Assembly: GCF_001591825.1 (NCBI RefSeq)
Contig: NZ_BCVQ01000038.1
Span: 1 to 37,611 of the forward strand
Source of the DNA: Rossellomorea vietnamensis NBRC 101237
GTDB taxonomy: Bacteria > Bacillota > Bacilli > Bacillales > Bacillaceae_B
Reading direction: 5' to 3'
Length of the DNA stretch: 37,611 bases
In this document: in pieces, positions 24,162 through 31,408 of the stretch
Numbering within the stretch: the stretch's first letter is position 1
Layout of the letters: the number at the start of each line of letters is the position of its first letter
Translations under genes and position numbers: made by a program
The notes under the pieces: model-generated
Seen by the model: the letters and a program-made list of their open reading frames with translations, nothing else
Told to the model about the DNA's origin: nothing
Databases searched by the model: none

Positions 24162-24361
24162 TCTGGGCTTTACTGATTACCGGGGGAATCATCGGGTTAC
24201 TGGTCAGGGTGATGAGGCTGACCTTCAAGAGTGGATACGGCATGTCGGAAGACCTGTTCGATCAGCCGGTGTATGTGAAAACATGCAGTCATTGTCATAA
24301 AAAGATTCCAAAGGATTATTCTAAATCCCTGTGCCCCCATTGCGGGAAGCTGGTGGAATGA
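24158..24361 (+). CDS. Small membrane protein with a zinc ribbon (67 aa)
   Basis: One N-terminal transmembrane helix (residues 2-18, IWALLITGGIIGLLVRV) is followed by a cytoplasmic-type tail. The tail carries two CxxC pairs (CSHC at about 43-46 and CPHC at about 59-62), a small zinc ribbon. The gene overlaps the kinase-like gene by four bases. I do not recognise a named family. The coupling suggests it acts with the upstream phosphotransferase at the membrane, which is inference. Confidence 0.82.
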   Translation: MIWALLITGGIIGLLVRVMRLTFKSGYGMSEDLFDQPVYVKTCSHCHKKIPKDYSKSLCPHCGKLVE

Positions 24362-24365
24362 TGGA

Positions 24366-24403
24366 AAGGCTCAGGGTGGAGTGGTCTCCCGGGGCTTTTT
24401 TTT
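24366..24403 (+). terminator. Terminator of the YciI-kinase-zinc ribbon operon
   Basis: An imperfect GC-rich hairpin (AAGGCTCAGGGTGGAG paired with CTCCCGGGGCTT, with bulges) is followed by eight T. Confidence 0.75.
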
Positions 24404-24421
24404 AAAGTGAAGAGGTGAAAC

Positions 24422-24484
24422 ATGTTAATGGAAGTGAAAGTTTTGTATGATGCTAAAGACTGTTTACATAAAATCGAGAGGTGA
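24422..24484 (+). CDS. 20-codon upstream ORF before the pyrroline-5-carboxylate reductase gene
   Basis: MLMEVKVLYDAKDCLHKIER, with AGAGGTGA eight bases or so before its ATG. Its TGA (24482-24484) lies within the ribosome binding site AGAGGTGA (24477-24484) of the reductase gene, so ribosomes ending here would re-initiate on it. It has no proline codon, which argues against a classic attenuation leader. It may be a coupling peptide or chance. Confidence 0.4.
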   Translation: MLMEVKVLYDAKDCLHKIER

Positions 24485-24489
24485 AAGAA

Positions 24490-25296
24490 ATGGATAAAAC
24501 CATTGGATTTATAGGATGTGGAAATATGGCGCAGGCCATCATGGGAGGGATACTGAAGTCCGGGCTGGTGGACAAACAATCTGTTCGTGCAAGTGCCAGG
24601 ACTCAGGAAACCCTGGATATGGTCAGGGAGAAATTTGGAGTGAAGGTGACGGATGACAATCTGGATGTAGCAGCCTTTTCTGATATTGTGTTCCTTGCGG
24701 TGAAACCGGATCAATACAAGGGCCTGATCGAATCCATCAAACATTCCTTGAAAAAAGACAGCATCATCATTACGATTGCGGCTGGAATCACGATTGAATG
24801 GATGGAAGAGCAGATTTCCCCTTCTGCCAAAATCGTACGGACGATGCCGAATACGCCGAGTCTTGTGGGGGAAGGAATGACCGCATACTGTGTGAACGAA
24901 GAAATAACAGAAAGCGATTTGGAACATGTCCAGGCAATCCTTGAAAGCTTCGGAAAGGCGGAAAAGATCGAGGAAAGCTTGATGGATGCAATACCGGCAG
25001 TGAGCGGCTCCTCTCCTGCCTACGTGTTTATGTTTATCGAGGCACTCGCCGATGGAGCCGTCCTCCAGGGAATTCCGAGGAATCTTGCCTATCAGCTGGC
25101 ATCACAGGCAGTGCTTGGGGCAGCTAAAATGGTCCTTGAAACCGGCACTCATCCAGGAGAGCTGAAAGATGCGGTCTGTTCACCCGGAGGCGCAACGATT
25201 GAAGCAGTGGCTGCTTTAGAGAAACACCAGTTCAAGGGGGCTGTATTATCGGCCATGGAAGCCTGCGGGCGCAAATCGAAATCCCTTGGTGAATAG
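24490..25296 (+). CDS. proC: Pyrroline-5-carboxylate reductase
   Basis: Final step of proline biosynthesis: reduces 1-pyrroline-5-carboxylate to L-proline with NAD(P)H. At 268 residues the length is typical. Motifs are the Rossmann start TIGFIGCGNMAQAIMGG, FLAVKPDQ, VRTMPNTPSLVGEG and the C-terminal signature PGGATIEAV, with the dimerisation segment SGSSPAYVFMFIEALADGA. B. subtilis has several paralogues (ProH, ProI, ProG); I cannot say which this is. ATG 24490 has AGAGGTGA (24477-24484) at five bases; GTG 24481 sits inside that site. No T-box fits in the 75-nt leader. Confidence 0.94.
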   Translation: MDKTIGFIGCGNMAQAIMGGILKSGLVDKQSVRASARTQETLDMVREKFGVKVTDDNLDVAAFSDIVFLAVKPDQYKGLIESIKHSLKKDSIIITIAAGITIEWMEEQISPSAKIVRTMPNTPSLVGEGMTAYCVNEEITESDLEHVQAILESFGKAEKIEESLMDAIPAVSGSSPAYVFMFIEALADGAVLQGIPRNLAYQLASQAVLGAAKMVLETGTHPGELKDAVCSPGGATIEAVAALEKHQFKGAVLSAMEACGRKSKSLGE

Positions 25297-25356
25297 CTGA
25301 TTGAGTTCCCTGCAAATTTAATAGGGTAAATAAAAAATAAAAATTTTTAAGATAAT

Positions 25357-25402
25357 ATTTGTATGTGCAAATGAACATGTGTTATTATTTGTACATACAA
25401 AT
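25357..25402 (+). promoter_or_regulatory. Promoter with twin 16-bp operators before the quinone reductase gene
   Basis: ATTTGTATGTGCAAAT (25357-25372) and ATTTGTACATACAAAT (25387-25402) are near-palindromes, 30 bp centre to centre, and nearly reverse complements of one another. A promoter lies between and within them: TTGTAT (25359-25364), 18 bp, and extended -10 TGTTATTAT (25380-25388). Both the -35 and the start-site region are thus covered by a dimeric repressor, probably of the MarR or HxlR type that senses quinones or electrophiles. Confidence 0.65.
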
Positions 25403-25417
25403 AAGGAGTGAGATAAT

Positions 25418-25957
25418 TTGAAAACATTAGTATTGGTTGGCCATCCAGCCATTGAAGAATCCAGAATGAACAAAGCGTGGGCAGACCGGCTGGAGAAGGA
25501 AGAGAACATCACGGTCCATCATTTATATAAAGAATACCCTGATATGAAAATCGAGGTAGAAAGAGAACAACACCTTCTGCTTGGACACGATCGCATCGTG
25601 TTTCAATTTCCATTCTATTGGTACAGCACTCCCGCCATTTTAAAAGAATGGCAGGATCAAGTGCTTCAATACGGTTGGGCATACGGTTCGGAAGGGACGA
25701 AACTCTTTGGAAAGGAATTCCTGGTTGTCACATCAACAGGCGGACCAGCCGGGGCTTACCAATCAGGAGGCTATAATCATTATTCCATGAGTGAATTGCT
25801 GAAACCATTACAGGCGATGGCTAACCTCACAGGGATGACCTTCCTGCCCGCGTATGCCGAGCAGGGAGTCAGGATGTTGAGTGATGAAGAAGTCTCCATT
25901 TCTGCAGAAAAAGTGGCTGCCTATGTGAGGGATGGAGATATGAAGAGAGGTCGGTAG
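25418..25957 (+). CDS. NAD(P)H quinone oxidoreductase, YwrO/KefF/MdaB-like flavodoxin fold
   Basis: A 179-residue FMN/FAD-dependent NAD(P)H:quinone reductase of the Flavodoxin_2 family (PF02525). It opens with LVLVGHPAIEESRMNKAW (phosphate loop) and contains RIVFQFPFYWYSTPAILKEWQDQVL and the GPAGAYQSGGYNHY region. It detoxifies quinones by two-electron reduction in the cytosol. The start is TTG at 25418, with AAGGAGTGA seven bases upstream. Twin operators in the promoter suggest induction by electrophile stress. No regulator gene is adjacent. The closest B. subtilis relative by memory is YwrO. Confidence 0.88.
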   Translation: MKTLVLVGHPAIEESRMNKAWADRLEKEENITVHHLYKEYPDMKIEVEREQHLLLGHDRIVFQFPFYWYSTPAILKEWQDQVLQYGWAYGSEGTKLFGKEFLVVTSTGGPAGAYQSGGYNHYSMSELLKPLQAMANLTGMTFLPAYAEQGVRMLSDEEVSISAEKVAAYVRDGDMKRGR

Positions 25958-25995
25958 GCCGTATTTTTGTAAGAGTGATGGAAAGTGGCTGCCAG

Positions 25996-26037
25996 AAAAA
26001 AACTGCCTCAGTAGTCTTCTACTTTGGCAGTTTTTTT
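25996..26037. terminator. Bidirectional terminator between convergent genes
   Basis: AAAAACTGCC pairs with GGCAGTTTTTTT (stem ends at 26007 and 26026), with a second inner stem AGTAG/CTACT. T-runs on both strands serve the quinone reductase and the minus-strand SIMPL gene, whose stop codon it touches. Confidence 0.82.
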
Positions 26038-26689
26038 AATGGGTCCTGAATTCTACTGTGATGATGGCTGTGACGGCGATTTGACCCGGTTGAACGGCCG
26101 TACTTTCATCGGCTGCCTTTAAATAGGCAGTGTTCATGAGGGGAACGGCTGATGGCCGGGATTGTTCGGTAATGGATTTGGGCTGCGGATTAAGCTGTTG
26201 ATTTGATTGGCCGGATAATGTGAGTGCCTTTTGGTATGCCTCTTGATAGGCTAAGGCGAGAGCCTGCTGGTAGGATTCAATGGGGTTAGACTGGATGAAC
26301 TGAATGTTTTCCACTCGATTGGCCCCACTCTTTAGAGCATCATCAATGATCTTTCCGACTTTTTCGATCGACTTAACGGTGACCCTGAATACTTGTCGAA
26401 CTTCATAACCGGTGAACGTTTGTTTTCCATCTTCAAATTGATACTGTGGAAGAACTTGATAGGTGGACGTCTGGATATCCTGTCGGCGAACTCCGTTATT
26501 TAAAAGGGACTGAACGACCTGATTGGAAAGTTGCTTGTTCTCGTTTTGGGCAACTTCAAGCACTTTATCATTCGTCACAATGCCTATCGATACGAGGGCT
26601 TGATCCGGATCGACATACAAAGTATGTTCCCCGCTCACGGTTATGATGCCATTCGATTGATTGGTTCGATAGTACGGATAGGAGTGCAT
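26036..26689 (-). CDS. SIMPL-domain (DUF541) protein
   Basis: A 217-residue protein of the SIMPL/DUF541 family (PF04402; mouse SIMPL, bacterial YggE-like). The opening GIITVSGEHTLYVDPDQALV, then QNENKQLSNQVVQSLLNNGV and the YQVLPQYQF...GYEVRQVFRVTV core are typical. No signal peptide is visible, unlike E. coli YggE. I place the start at ATG 26689. The ribosome binding site TAGGTG includes the stop TAG of the upstream Gly-rich gene, so the two are coupled; GTG 26707 lies inside that gene without a site. Function is unknown; members are linked to oxidative stress or surface structures. Confidence 0.84.
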   Translation of the reverse strand: MHSYPYYRTNQSNGIITVSGEHTLYVDPDQALVSIGIVTNDKVLEVAQNENKQLSNQVVQSLLNNGVRRQDIQTSTYQVLPQYQFEDGKQTFTGYEVRQVFRVTVKSIEKVGKIIDDALKSGANRVENIQFIQSNPIESYQQALALAYQEAYQKALTLSGQSNQQLNPQPKSITEQSRPSAVPLMNTAYLKAADESTAVQPGQIAVTAIITVEFRTH

Positions 26690-26697
26690 GGCGGCAC

Positions 26698-27207
26698 CTA
26701 CACGCACGTAAAGGATTCTATTTTATCCAAATCGATGCCGAAGTACACCCACGTGAATCCGATCCATCTCCATCCGGCAATGGAACGGCGCCCGACAAAC
26801 ACCGGGTAGAACCAGAAAGCATCTCTTCTTAACCATATATACGTGTAACGGAATAAGCATCTTCTGATGGCACCCGGATCGACCTCGAAGGTGCTCGGTC
26901 CACCCTGCGTTCCTTGAAGTGCCGTTTTTTGCGGTTGGAAGTTCGGTGGTGGACCGGGTGGTGGTTGGTTTTGTCCGCCCTGCCCGCCTGTAGGGGGTGG
27001 TGAGCTTGGTGCTCCTTGTCCTCCACCGGGAAAACCGGGAATGCCTGGGAAACCACCGCTGCCTGAACCCCCACCGCCGCCTGGAAATCCAGGAATACCG
27101 GGGAAGCCCCCACCGGAACCCTGTCCTCCCCCGGGAAAACCAGGAAATCCACTGCCGGATCCTCCTCCGCCGGGCAAGCCCGGGAATAATTGTCTGTGAT
27201 CGTACAT
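26698..27207 (-). CDS. Gly/Pro-rich, collagen-like protein with aromatic C-terminal domain
   Basis: A 169-residue protein in three parts. Residues 1-66 are Gly-rich with repeated FPG units, including two copies of GGFPGIPGFPGGG. Residues 67-100 are Pro/Gln/Gly-rich. Residues 108-169 are dense in Trp, Tyr, Phe and Arg (RRCLFRYTYIWLRR, AFWFYPVFVG, RWIGFTWVYFGID), which looks like a compact domain. There is no signal peptide. The start has GAGGAGG seven bases upstream, inside a strong hairpin. I do not recognise the C-terminal domain. A spore-coat or surface role is plausible from the composition but not shown. Coupled to the SIMPL gene. Confidence 0.8.
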   Translation of the reverse strand: MYDHRQLFPGLPGGGGSGSGFPGFPGGGQGSGGGFPGIPGFPGGGGGSGSGGFPGIPGFPGGGQGAPSSPPPTGGQGGQNQPPPGPPPNFQPQKTALQGTQGGPSTFEVDPGAIRRCLFRYTYIWLRRDAFWFYPVFVGRRSIAGWRWIGFTWVYFGIDLDKIESFTCV

Positions 27208-27214
27208 AGAAGAA

Positions 27215-27251
27215 CCTCCTCATAAAGAATTCTCTTTATCTTATGAGGAGG
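27215..27251 (-). promoter_or_regulatory. Hairpin that masks the ribosome binding site of the Gly-rich gene
   Basis: On the minus strand CCTCCTCATAA (27251-27241) pairs perfectly over 11 bp with TTATGAGGAGG (27225-27215), with a 15-nt loop. The 3' arm contains GAGGAGG, the Shine-Dalgarno of the gene starting at 27207. The 5' arm is itself an anti-Shine-Dalgarno. No T-tract follows, so it is not a standard ldh terminator. Confidence 0.65.
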
Positions 27252-27295
27252 GGGAGTGGGCGTGCGTGTCTAATCTGCTGTGATAAGGTGGCCCA

Positions 27296-28249
<954 letters not shown>

Positions 28250-28337
28250 TCATCACCTATTCTTTCATAATTATTTGTCCTAGCGATTGGTAACATCCGT
28301 CCCCAATGGAAAGAGGGGAAGATTGAATCCGTTGATA

Positions 28338-28365
28338 TTGTGAATTATTTCACAAACAAATCATA
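28338..28365 (-). promoter_or_regulatory. ldh: ldh promoter with canonical Rex operator
   Basis: TTGTGAATTATTTCACAA (28338-28355) is a perfect Rex box (TTGTGAA-N4-TTCACAA). It lies just downstream of the extended -10 TGTTATGAT on the minus strand (hexamer 28365-28360), covering the start site. No good -35 is present. Rex represses until NADH rises. Confidence 0.85.
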
Positions 28366-28416
28366 ACACGTTTCTCACTGATATTCTATTGATAAATACA
28401 TCCTATCATACATTTA

Positions 28417-28434
28417 TTGTGAAATGATTCACAG
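28417..28434. promoter_or_regulatory. Second Rex-like site upstream of ldh
   Basis: TTGTGAAATGATTCACAG matches the Rex box in 13 of 14 defined positions. It lies 79 bp centre to centre from the first site. A dual-site loop is possible. Confidence 0.7.
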
Positions 28435-28452
28435 ATTCGCCAAAGTTACTGC

Positions 28453-28509
28453 AGAGGGACGGACCTTGATTCCTGGGACCAGGTCCTATGAATCAAGGTC
28501 CGTCCCTCT
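28453..28509. repeat. 57-bp palindromic element with 20-bp perfect arms
   Basis: AGAGGGACGGACCTTGATTC (28453-28472) and its exact reverse complement (28490-28509) flank a 17-bp centre that itself contains GGACC-A-GGTCC. No promoter or gene feeds it directly; a T-run (28521-28526) lies 11 bases past it on the plus strand. It could be a dispersed palindromic (MITE/REP-like) repeat. Its end motif GAGGGACGGACC recurs elsewhere in the window. Apart from this and the Rex sites, 28247-28580 holds nothing I can identify. Confidence 0.8.
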
Positions 28510-28580
28510 AAAAGAAGGGTTTTTTAGTGGTTGTGATGAATGTATAGAGGAAGAGGTTTGTTTATGGAGGTGTTGTATGT

Positions 28581-29117
28581 ATGAATGTCGTGAGTGGGGA
28601 GTTGAATGTCCGTCCGTTAGTGGTTGGGGATAAGTACACGCTTTCAAGGTGGTTGACGGATCCCGTGGTCCTGGAATTTTATGAAGGCAGGGATCGCCCT
28701 TTCACCCCCGAGATGGTGGAGGAGAAATTCTTCTCGGATAGGGGAGTCATGAGTTGTCTAGTCGAGTATGAAGGAGTTGAAATCGGTTATCTTCAATACT
28801 ATCAGCTCGATCATGAGACGATGATACGCTACGGCTATACGAATCTGGATGAAGTGATTTATGGTACGGATCAATTCATCGGAGAGGCGGATTATTGGAA
28901 TAAGGGAGTCGGGACACTGCTTATTCGTGCTGTGGTGGAATACTTGCTTCAGAAGGAGGGAGTCCACCGCCTCGTGATGGATCCGATGACATGGAACACG
29001 AGAGCGGTCCGCTGTTATGAGAAATGTGGATATAGTAAAGCACGGATACTCCGGGAGCATGAGCTTCATGAAGGGGTATACCATGATTCATGGTTGATGG
29101 AGTTCATACCCGAGTAA
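28581..29117 (+). CDS. GNAT acetyltransferase, AAC(6')-like family
   Basis: A 178-residue acetyltransferase of the Acetyltransf_8 group (the fold of AAC(6')-Ib). It starts LNVRPLVVGDKYTLSRWLTD and contains IGYLQYYQLD, the acceptor-loop-like DQFIGEADYWNKGVGTLLIRAVVEYLL with the acetyl-CoA-binding GVGTLL, and HRLVMDPMTWNTRAVRCYEKCGY. Close chromosomal homologues are common in Bacillaceae and are not necessarily resistance genes; the substrate is unknown. GGAGGTG has 8-nt spacing to the ATG. Preceded by the palindromic repeat; no clear sigma-A promoter was found. Confidence 0.87.
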   Translation: MNVVSGELNVRPLVVGDKYTLSRWLTDPVVLEFYEGRDRPFTPEMVEEKFFSDRGVMSCLVEYEGVEIGYLQYYQLDHETMIRYGYTNLDEVIYGTDQFIGEADYWNKGVGTLLIRAVVEYLLQKEGVHRLVMDPMTWNTRAVRCYEKCGYSKARILREHELHEGVYHDSWLMEFIPE

Positions 29118-29254
29118 ATGGAAAATACACCTGTGGCTTTTTGGATAGTAAAAAAGTAAGGACATGATTTCTACGCAGTACATATCGAATAGTCAGGGGC
29201 TGTTCAAATGGGCGGCCCTATTTAATGTTGGCTAAGAGAAAGGAATGAACGGAT

Positions 29255-29806
29255 GTGACCGTGACTAAAGTATATCTTGTCAGGCATGCCCACTCGATTT
29301 ATACACCGGAAGAGTTAACGAGGCCCCTGTCTGAAAAGGGAAGAAGGGATGCTCTTAAGGTGACAGAACGACTGAAAAAAGAAGGGATTGATGTGATTTG
29401 TTCCAGTCCCTACAAAAGAGCCGTTGAAACGGTAGAAGGAATAGCCCGGCATATCAATCAGGAAGTCACATTGGTGGAAGAGATGAGAGAGCGCACACTA
29501 TCCTCAGTGCCTGTCGAAAACTTTCAGGAAGCCATTTCATCGGTTTGGGCTGATCCGTCCCTTACACTGGAAGGCGGAGAGTCGAATCTTACCGCTCAAA
29601 AGAGGGGTGTCGAGGGGATATTTAAAATATTGGAAGAATATACTGGTAAAAACGTGGTGATTGGAACCCACGGAAATATTATGGTTCTGATCATGAATTA
29701 TTTTGACGCGGGATATGGTGTGGAATTCTGGAGAGAACTTGAGATGCCGGATGTATATTGTTTAGCATTCCATGATAGAAATCTCGAAAGTGTAAAAAGA
29801 ATATAA
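29255..29806 (+). CDS. Histidine phosphatase family protein (PhoE/GpmB-like)
   Basis: A 183-residue phosphatase of the histidine phosphatase superfamily. The catalytic RHA motif is in VYLVRHAHS (about 6-14), followed by the second Arg in SSPYKRAVET, the Glu in EEMRER, and the second catalytic His in VIGTHGNIM. Acts on small phosphate esters; substrate not predictable. The GTG at 29255 has AAAGGA about ten bases upstream; a GTG two codons on is possible. The 137-bp gap before it contains only a decayed hairpin (about 29195-29218). Confidence 0.86.
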   Translation: MTVTKVYLVRHAHSIYTPEELTRPLSEKGRRDALKVTERLKKEGIDVICSSPYKRAVETVEGIARHINQEVTLVEEMRERTLSSVPVENFQEAISSVWADPSLTLEGGESNLTAQKRGVEGIFKILEEYTGKNVVIGTHGNIMVLIMNYFDAGYGVEFWRELEMPDVYCLAFHDRNLESVKRI

Positions 29807-29822
29807 TCGCAGCTCATTCAAA

Positions 29823-29850
29823 AAAGACCGTTCACTGTGAACGGTCTTTC
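29823..29850. terminator. Bidirectional terminator between the phosphatase gene and pbuG
   Basis: AAAGACCGTTCAC (29823-29835) and GTGAACGGTCTTT (29837-29849) form a 13-bp arm pair with a very short loop. The T-run is stronger on the minus strand (six T), so it mainly ends pbuG. Confidence 0.82.
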
Positions 29851-29865
29851 GAGTATCTATTTGAA

Positions 29866-31167
29866 TTAATGAGGCAGGAACGCCAGCTGATAGAAGAACA
29901 GGACAGCAAAGATATAAACAAGTGGATGTACTTGTTTCCATTGTCCTTTCACTACTTTCAGTAAAGGATAAGAAATGAATCCCAGTGCGATCCCCGTTGC
30001 GATGCTGGATGTTAAAGGCATGCTCAGGATGATGAGGAATGCTGGAAAGGCTTCATCCAGCTGATCCCATTTAATTTGGGAAATGCTTCCCATCATCAGG
30101 CTGCCCACGATGATCAGGGCAGGAGCCGTAATGGCAGAGATCCCAGATACGGAACTGACCAATGGCCCGAAAAAGGCGGAAACGATAAACAGGATCGATA
30201 CGGTCAAGGTTGTCAATCCCGTTCTTCCCCCGGCAGAAACGCCAGCCGAAGACTCGATATATGCGGATGTCGGGCTCGTCCCGAACATCGCACCGATCGT
30301 TGTCGCGATGGAATCGGCTAGAAGTGCCTGCCTGGCCCTCGGAAGGGTGTTTCCTTTCATAAGTCCAGCCTGCTGTGCCACTCCGATCATCGTTCCCGTC
30401 GTGTCAAAGATGGTGACAAGTAAAAATGAGAAGACGACCGCGTATAATCCATACTGGAAGACGTCGGCAAAAGCCGTTACCGGGTTTGCTACCATCAGTC
30501 CTTCAGGAAGATGGGGAATGGCGACGAATCCTTCTTTAAAGGAAAGGTCTCCCGTAAAGTACGCAATCAATCCAGTCACGATCATCCCGATGAACAGGGC
30601 TCCATGGACGTTCAGGACCATGAGGATCAGTGTGACGGCCAATCCGGTCAATGCAAGAAGTGCTGAATGGGAATGAAGATCCCCAAGCTGTACTAAATTT
30701 GTCGGATGTGCCTGGATCAATCCAGTCAGACGCAATCCGATAAAAGCAATGAATAAACCGATTCCCGCTGTAATTCCGTGCTTCAGATTCTGAGGAATGG
30801 CTTCGATCAATTTTTTTCGCAAGGGTGTTAAAGAGAGCAGGATGAAGACGATCCCTGCTACGAAAACGGCAGAAAAAGCAACGATATATGAAATATCATC
30901 ATGTGCACCGACAACTGAGTAAGTAAAATAAGCATTCAATCCCATACCTGGTGCAATGGCGATCGGATAATTTGCAAACAATGCCATCCATAACGTTCCG
31001 GCTACGGCCGATATGATGGTTGCTAAGAATACCTGATCAAACGGGACACCCGCATCGGATAAGATGATGGGATTCACAACCACTATGTATACCATCGTCA
31101 GGAATGTTGTAATACCGGCAAGTATTTCCGTTTTGGGATCCGTACCGTTTTCCTTTAATTTAAACAT
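29866..31167 (-). CDS. pbuG: NCS2/AzgA-type guanine-hypoxanthine permease, PbuG-like
   Basis: Membrane purine base transporter of 433 residues with 12-14 hydrophobic segments. Diagnostic parts are the start TDPKTEILAGITTFLTMVYI, ANYPIAIAPGMGLNAYFTYS, the FDTTGTMIGVAQQAG loop and MFGTSPTSAYIESSAGVSAGGRTG, all characteristic of the AzgA/PbuG/PbuO group. Start is ATG 31167, with GGAGG before it; a 41-residue in-frame extension upstream runs through the promoter and has no ribosome binding site. The promoter carries PurR-type boxes. No purine riboswitch aptamer is seen. PbuO is an alternative name, since the two paralogues are hard to separate. Confidence 0.91.
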   Translation of the reverse strand: MFKLKENGTDPKTEILAGITTFLTMVYIVVVNPIILSDAGVPFDQVFLATIISAVAGTLWMALFANYPIAIAPGMGLNAYFTYSVVGAHDDISYIVAFSAVFVAGIVFILLSLTPLRKKLIEAIPQNLKHGITAGIGLFIAFIGLRLTGLIQAHPTNLVQLGDLHSHSALLALTGLAVTLILMVLNVHGALFIGMIVTGLIAYFTGDLSFKEGFVAIPHLPEGLMVANPVTAFADVFQYGLYAVVFSFLLVTIFDTTGTMIGVAQQAGLMKGNTLPRARQALLADSIATTIGAMFGTSPTSAYIESSAGVSAGGRTGLTTLTVSILFIVSAFFGPLVSSVSGISAITAPALIIVGSLMMGSISQIKWDQLDEAFPAFLIILSMPLTSSIATGIALGFISYPLLKVVKGQWKQVHPLVYIFAVLFFYQLAFLPH

Positions 31168-31182
31168 CGTAAAACCTCCAAT

Positions 31183-31241
31183 AAAAACGAACATTAAAAA
31201 CACACAACTTCTATAATATTCGGTAATAGAACGAATTTCAA
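31183..31241 (-). promoter_or_regulatory. pbuG: pbuG promoter with inverted PurBox-like sites
   Basis: On the minus strand TTGAAA (31241-31236), 17 bp, TATTAT (31218-31213) make a good sigma-A promoter. CTATTACCGAATATT (31229-31215, minus strand) and AAAAACGAACATT (31183-31195, plus strand) each match the PurR box AWWWCCGAACWWT with one mismatch and point toward each other. The first overlaps the -10. Confidence 0.6.
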
Positions 31242-31408
31242 TAGAAAAGACCGAATTATTTTTAAGAAAATATCTTGAAACCCCTTCCAAACCCCATTCT
31301 TTTTCGATAAGATGTTATCAATTATAGAGGAATCAGTTTCTATAATGCCCATGCATTGAACGATTTACCACGCATAGGCTCATATTTCTTTAAGAAAGGG
31401 GCGGTACT

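Noticed and set aside
24404..24489. T-box leader before the proline reductase
   Set aside because: Only about 75 nt between terminator and ribosome binding site; no T-box sequence or antiterminator/terminator pair.
26723..27223. Long minus-strand frames of 166 and 107 aa overlapping the Gly-rich gene
   Set aside because: They read the same Gly/Pro-coding DNA out of frame, giving Arg/Ser/Trp-rich products; only the frame starting at 27207 has correct Shine-Dalgarno spacing and the SIMPL coupling.
28581..29117. Clinical aminoglycoside resistance gene
   Set aside because: The protein shows the AAC(6')-like fold, but such chromosomal acetyltransferases are widespread in Bacillaceae and there is no mobile-element context.
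30083..30676. 197-aa plus-strand frame opposite pbuG
   Set aside because: Antisense shadow of a membrane transporter gene; no promoter or ribosome binding site.
31168..31300. Guanine riboswitch before pbuG
   Set aside because: None of the conserved purine aptamer core elements are present and the leader is too short.
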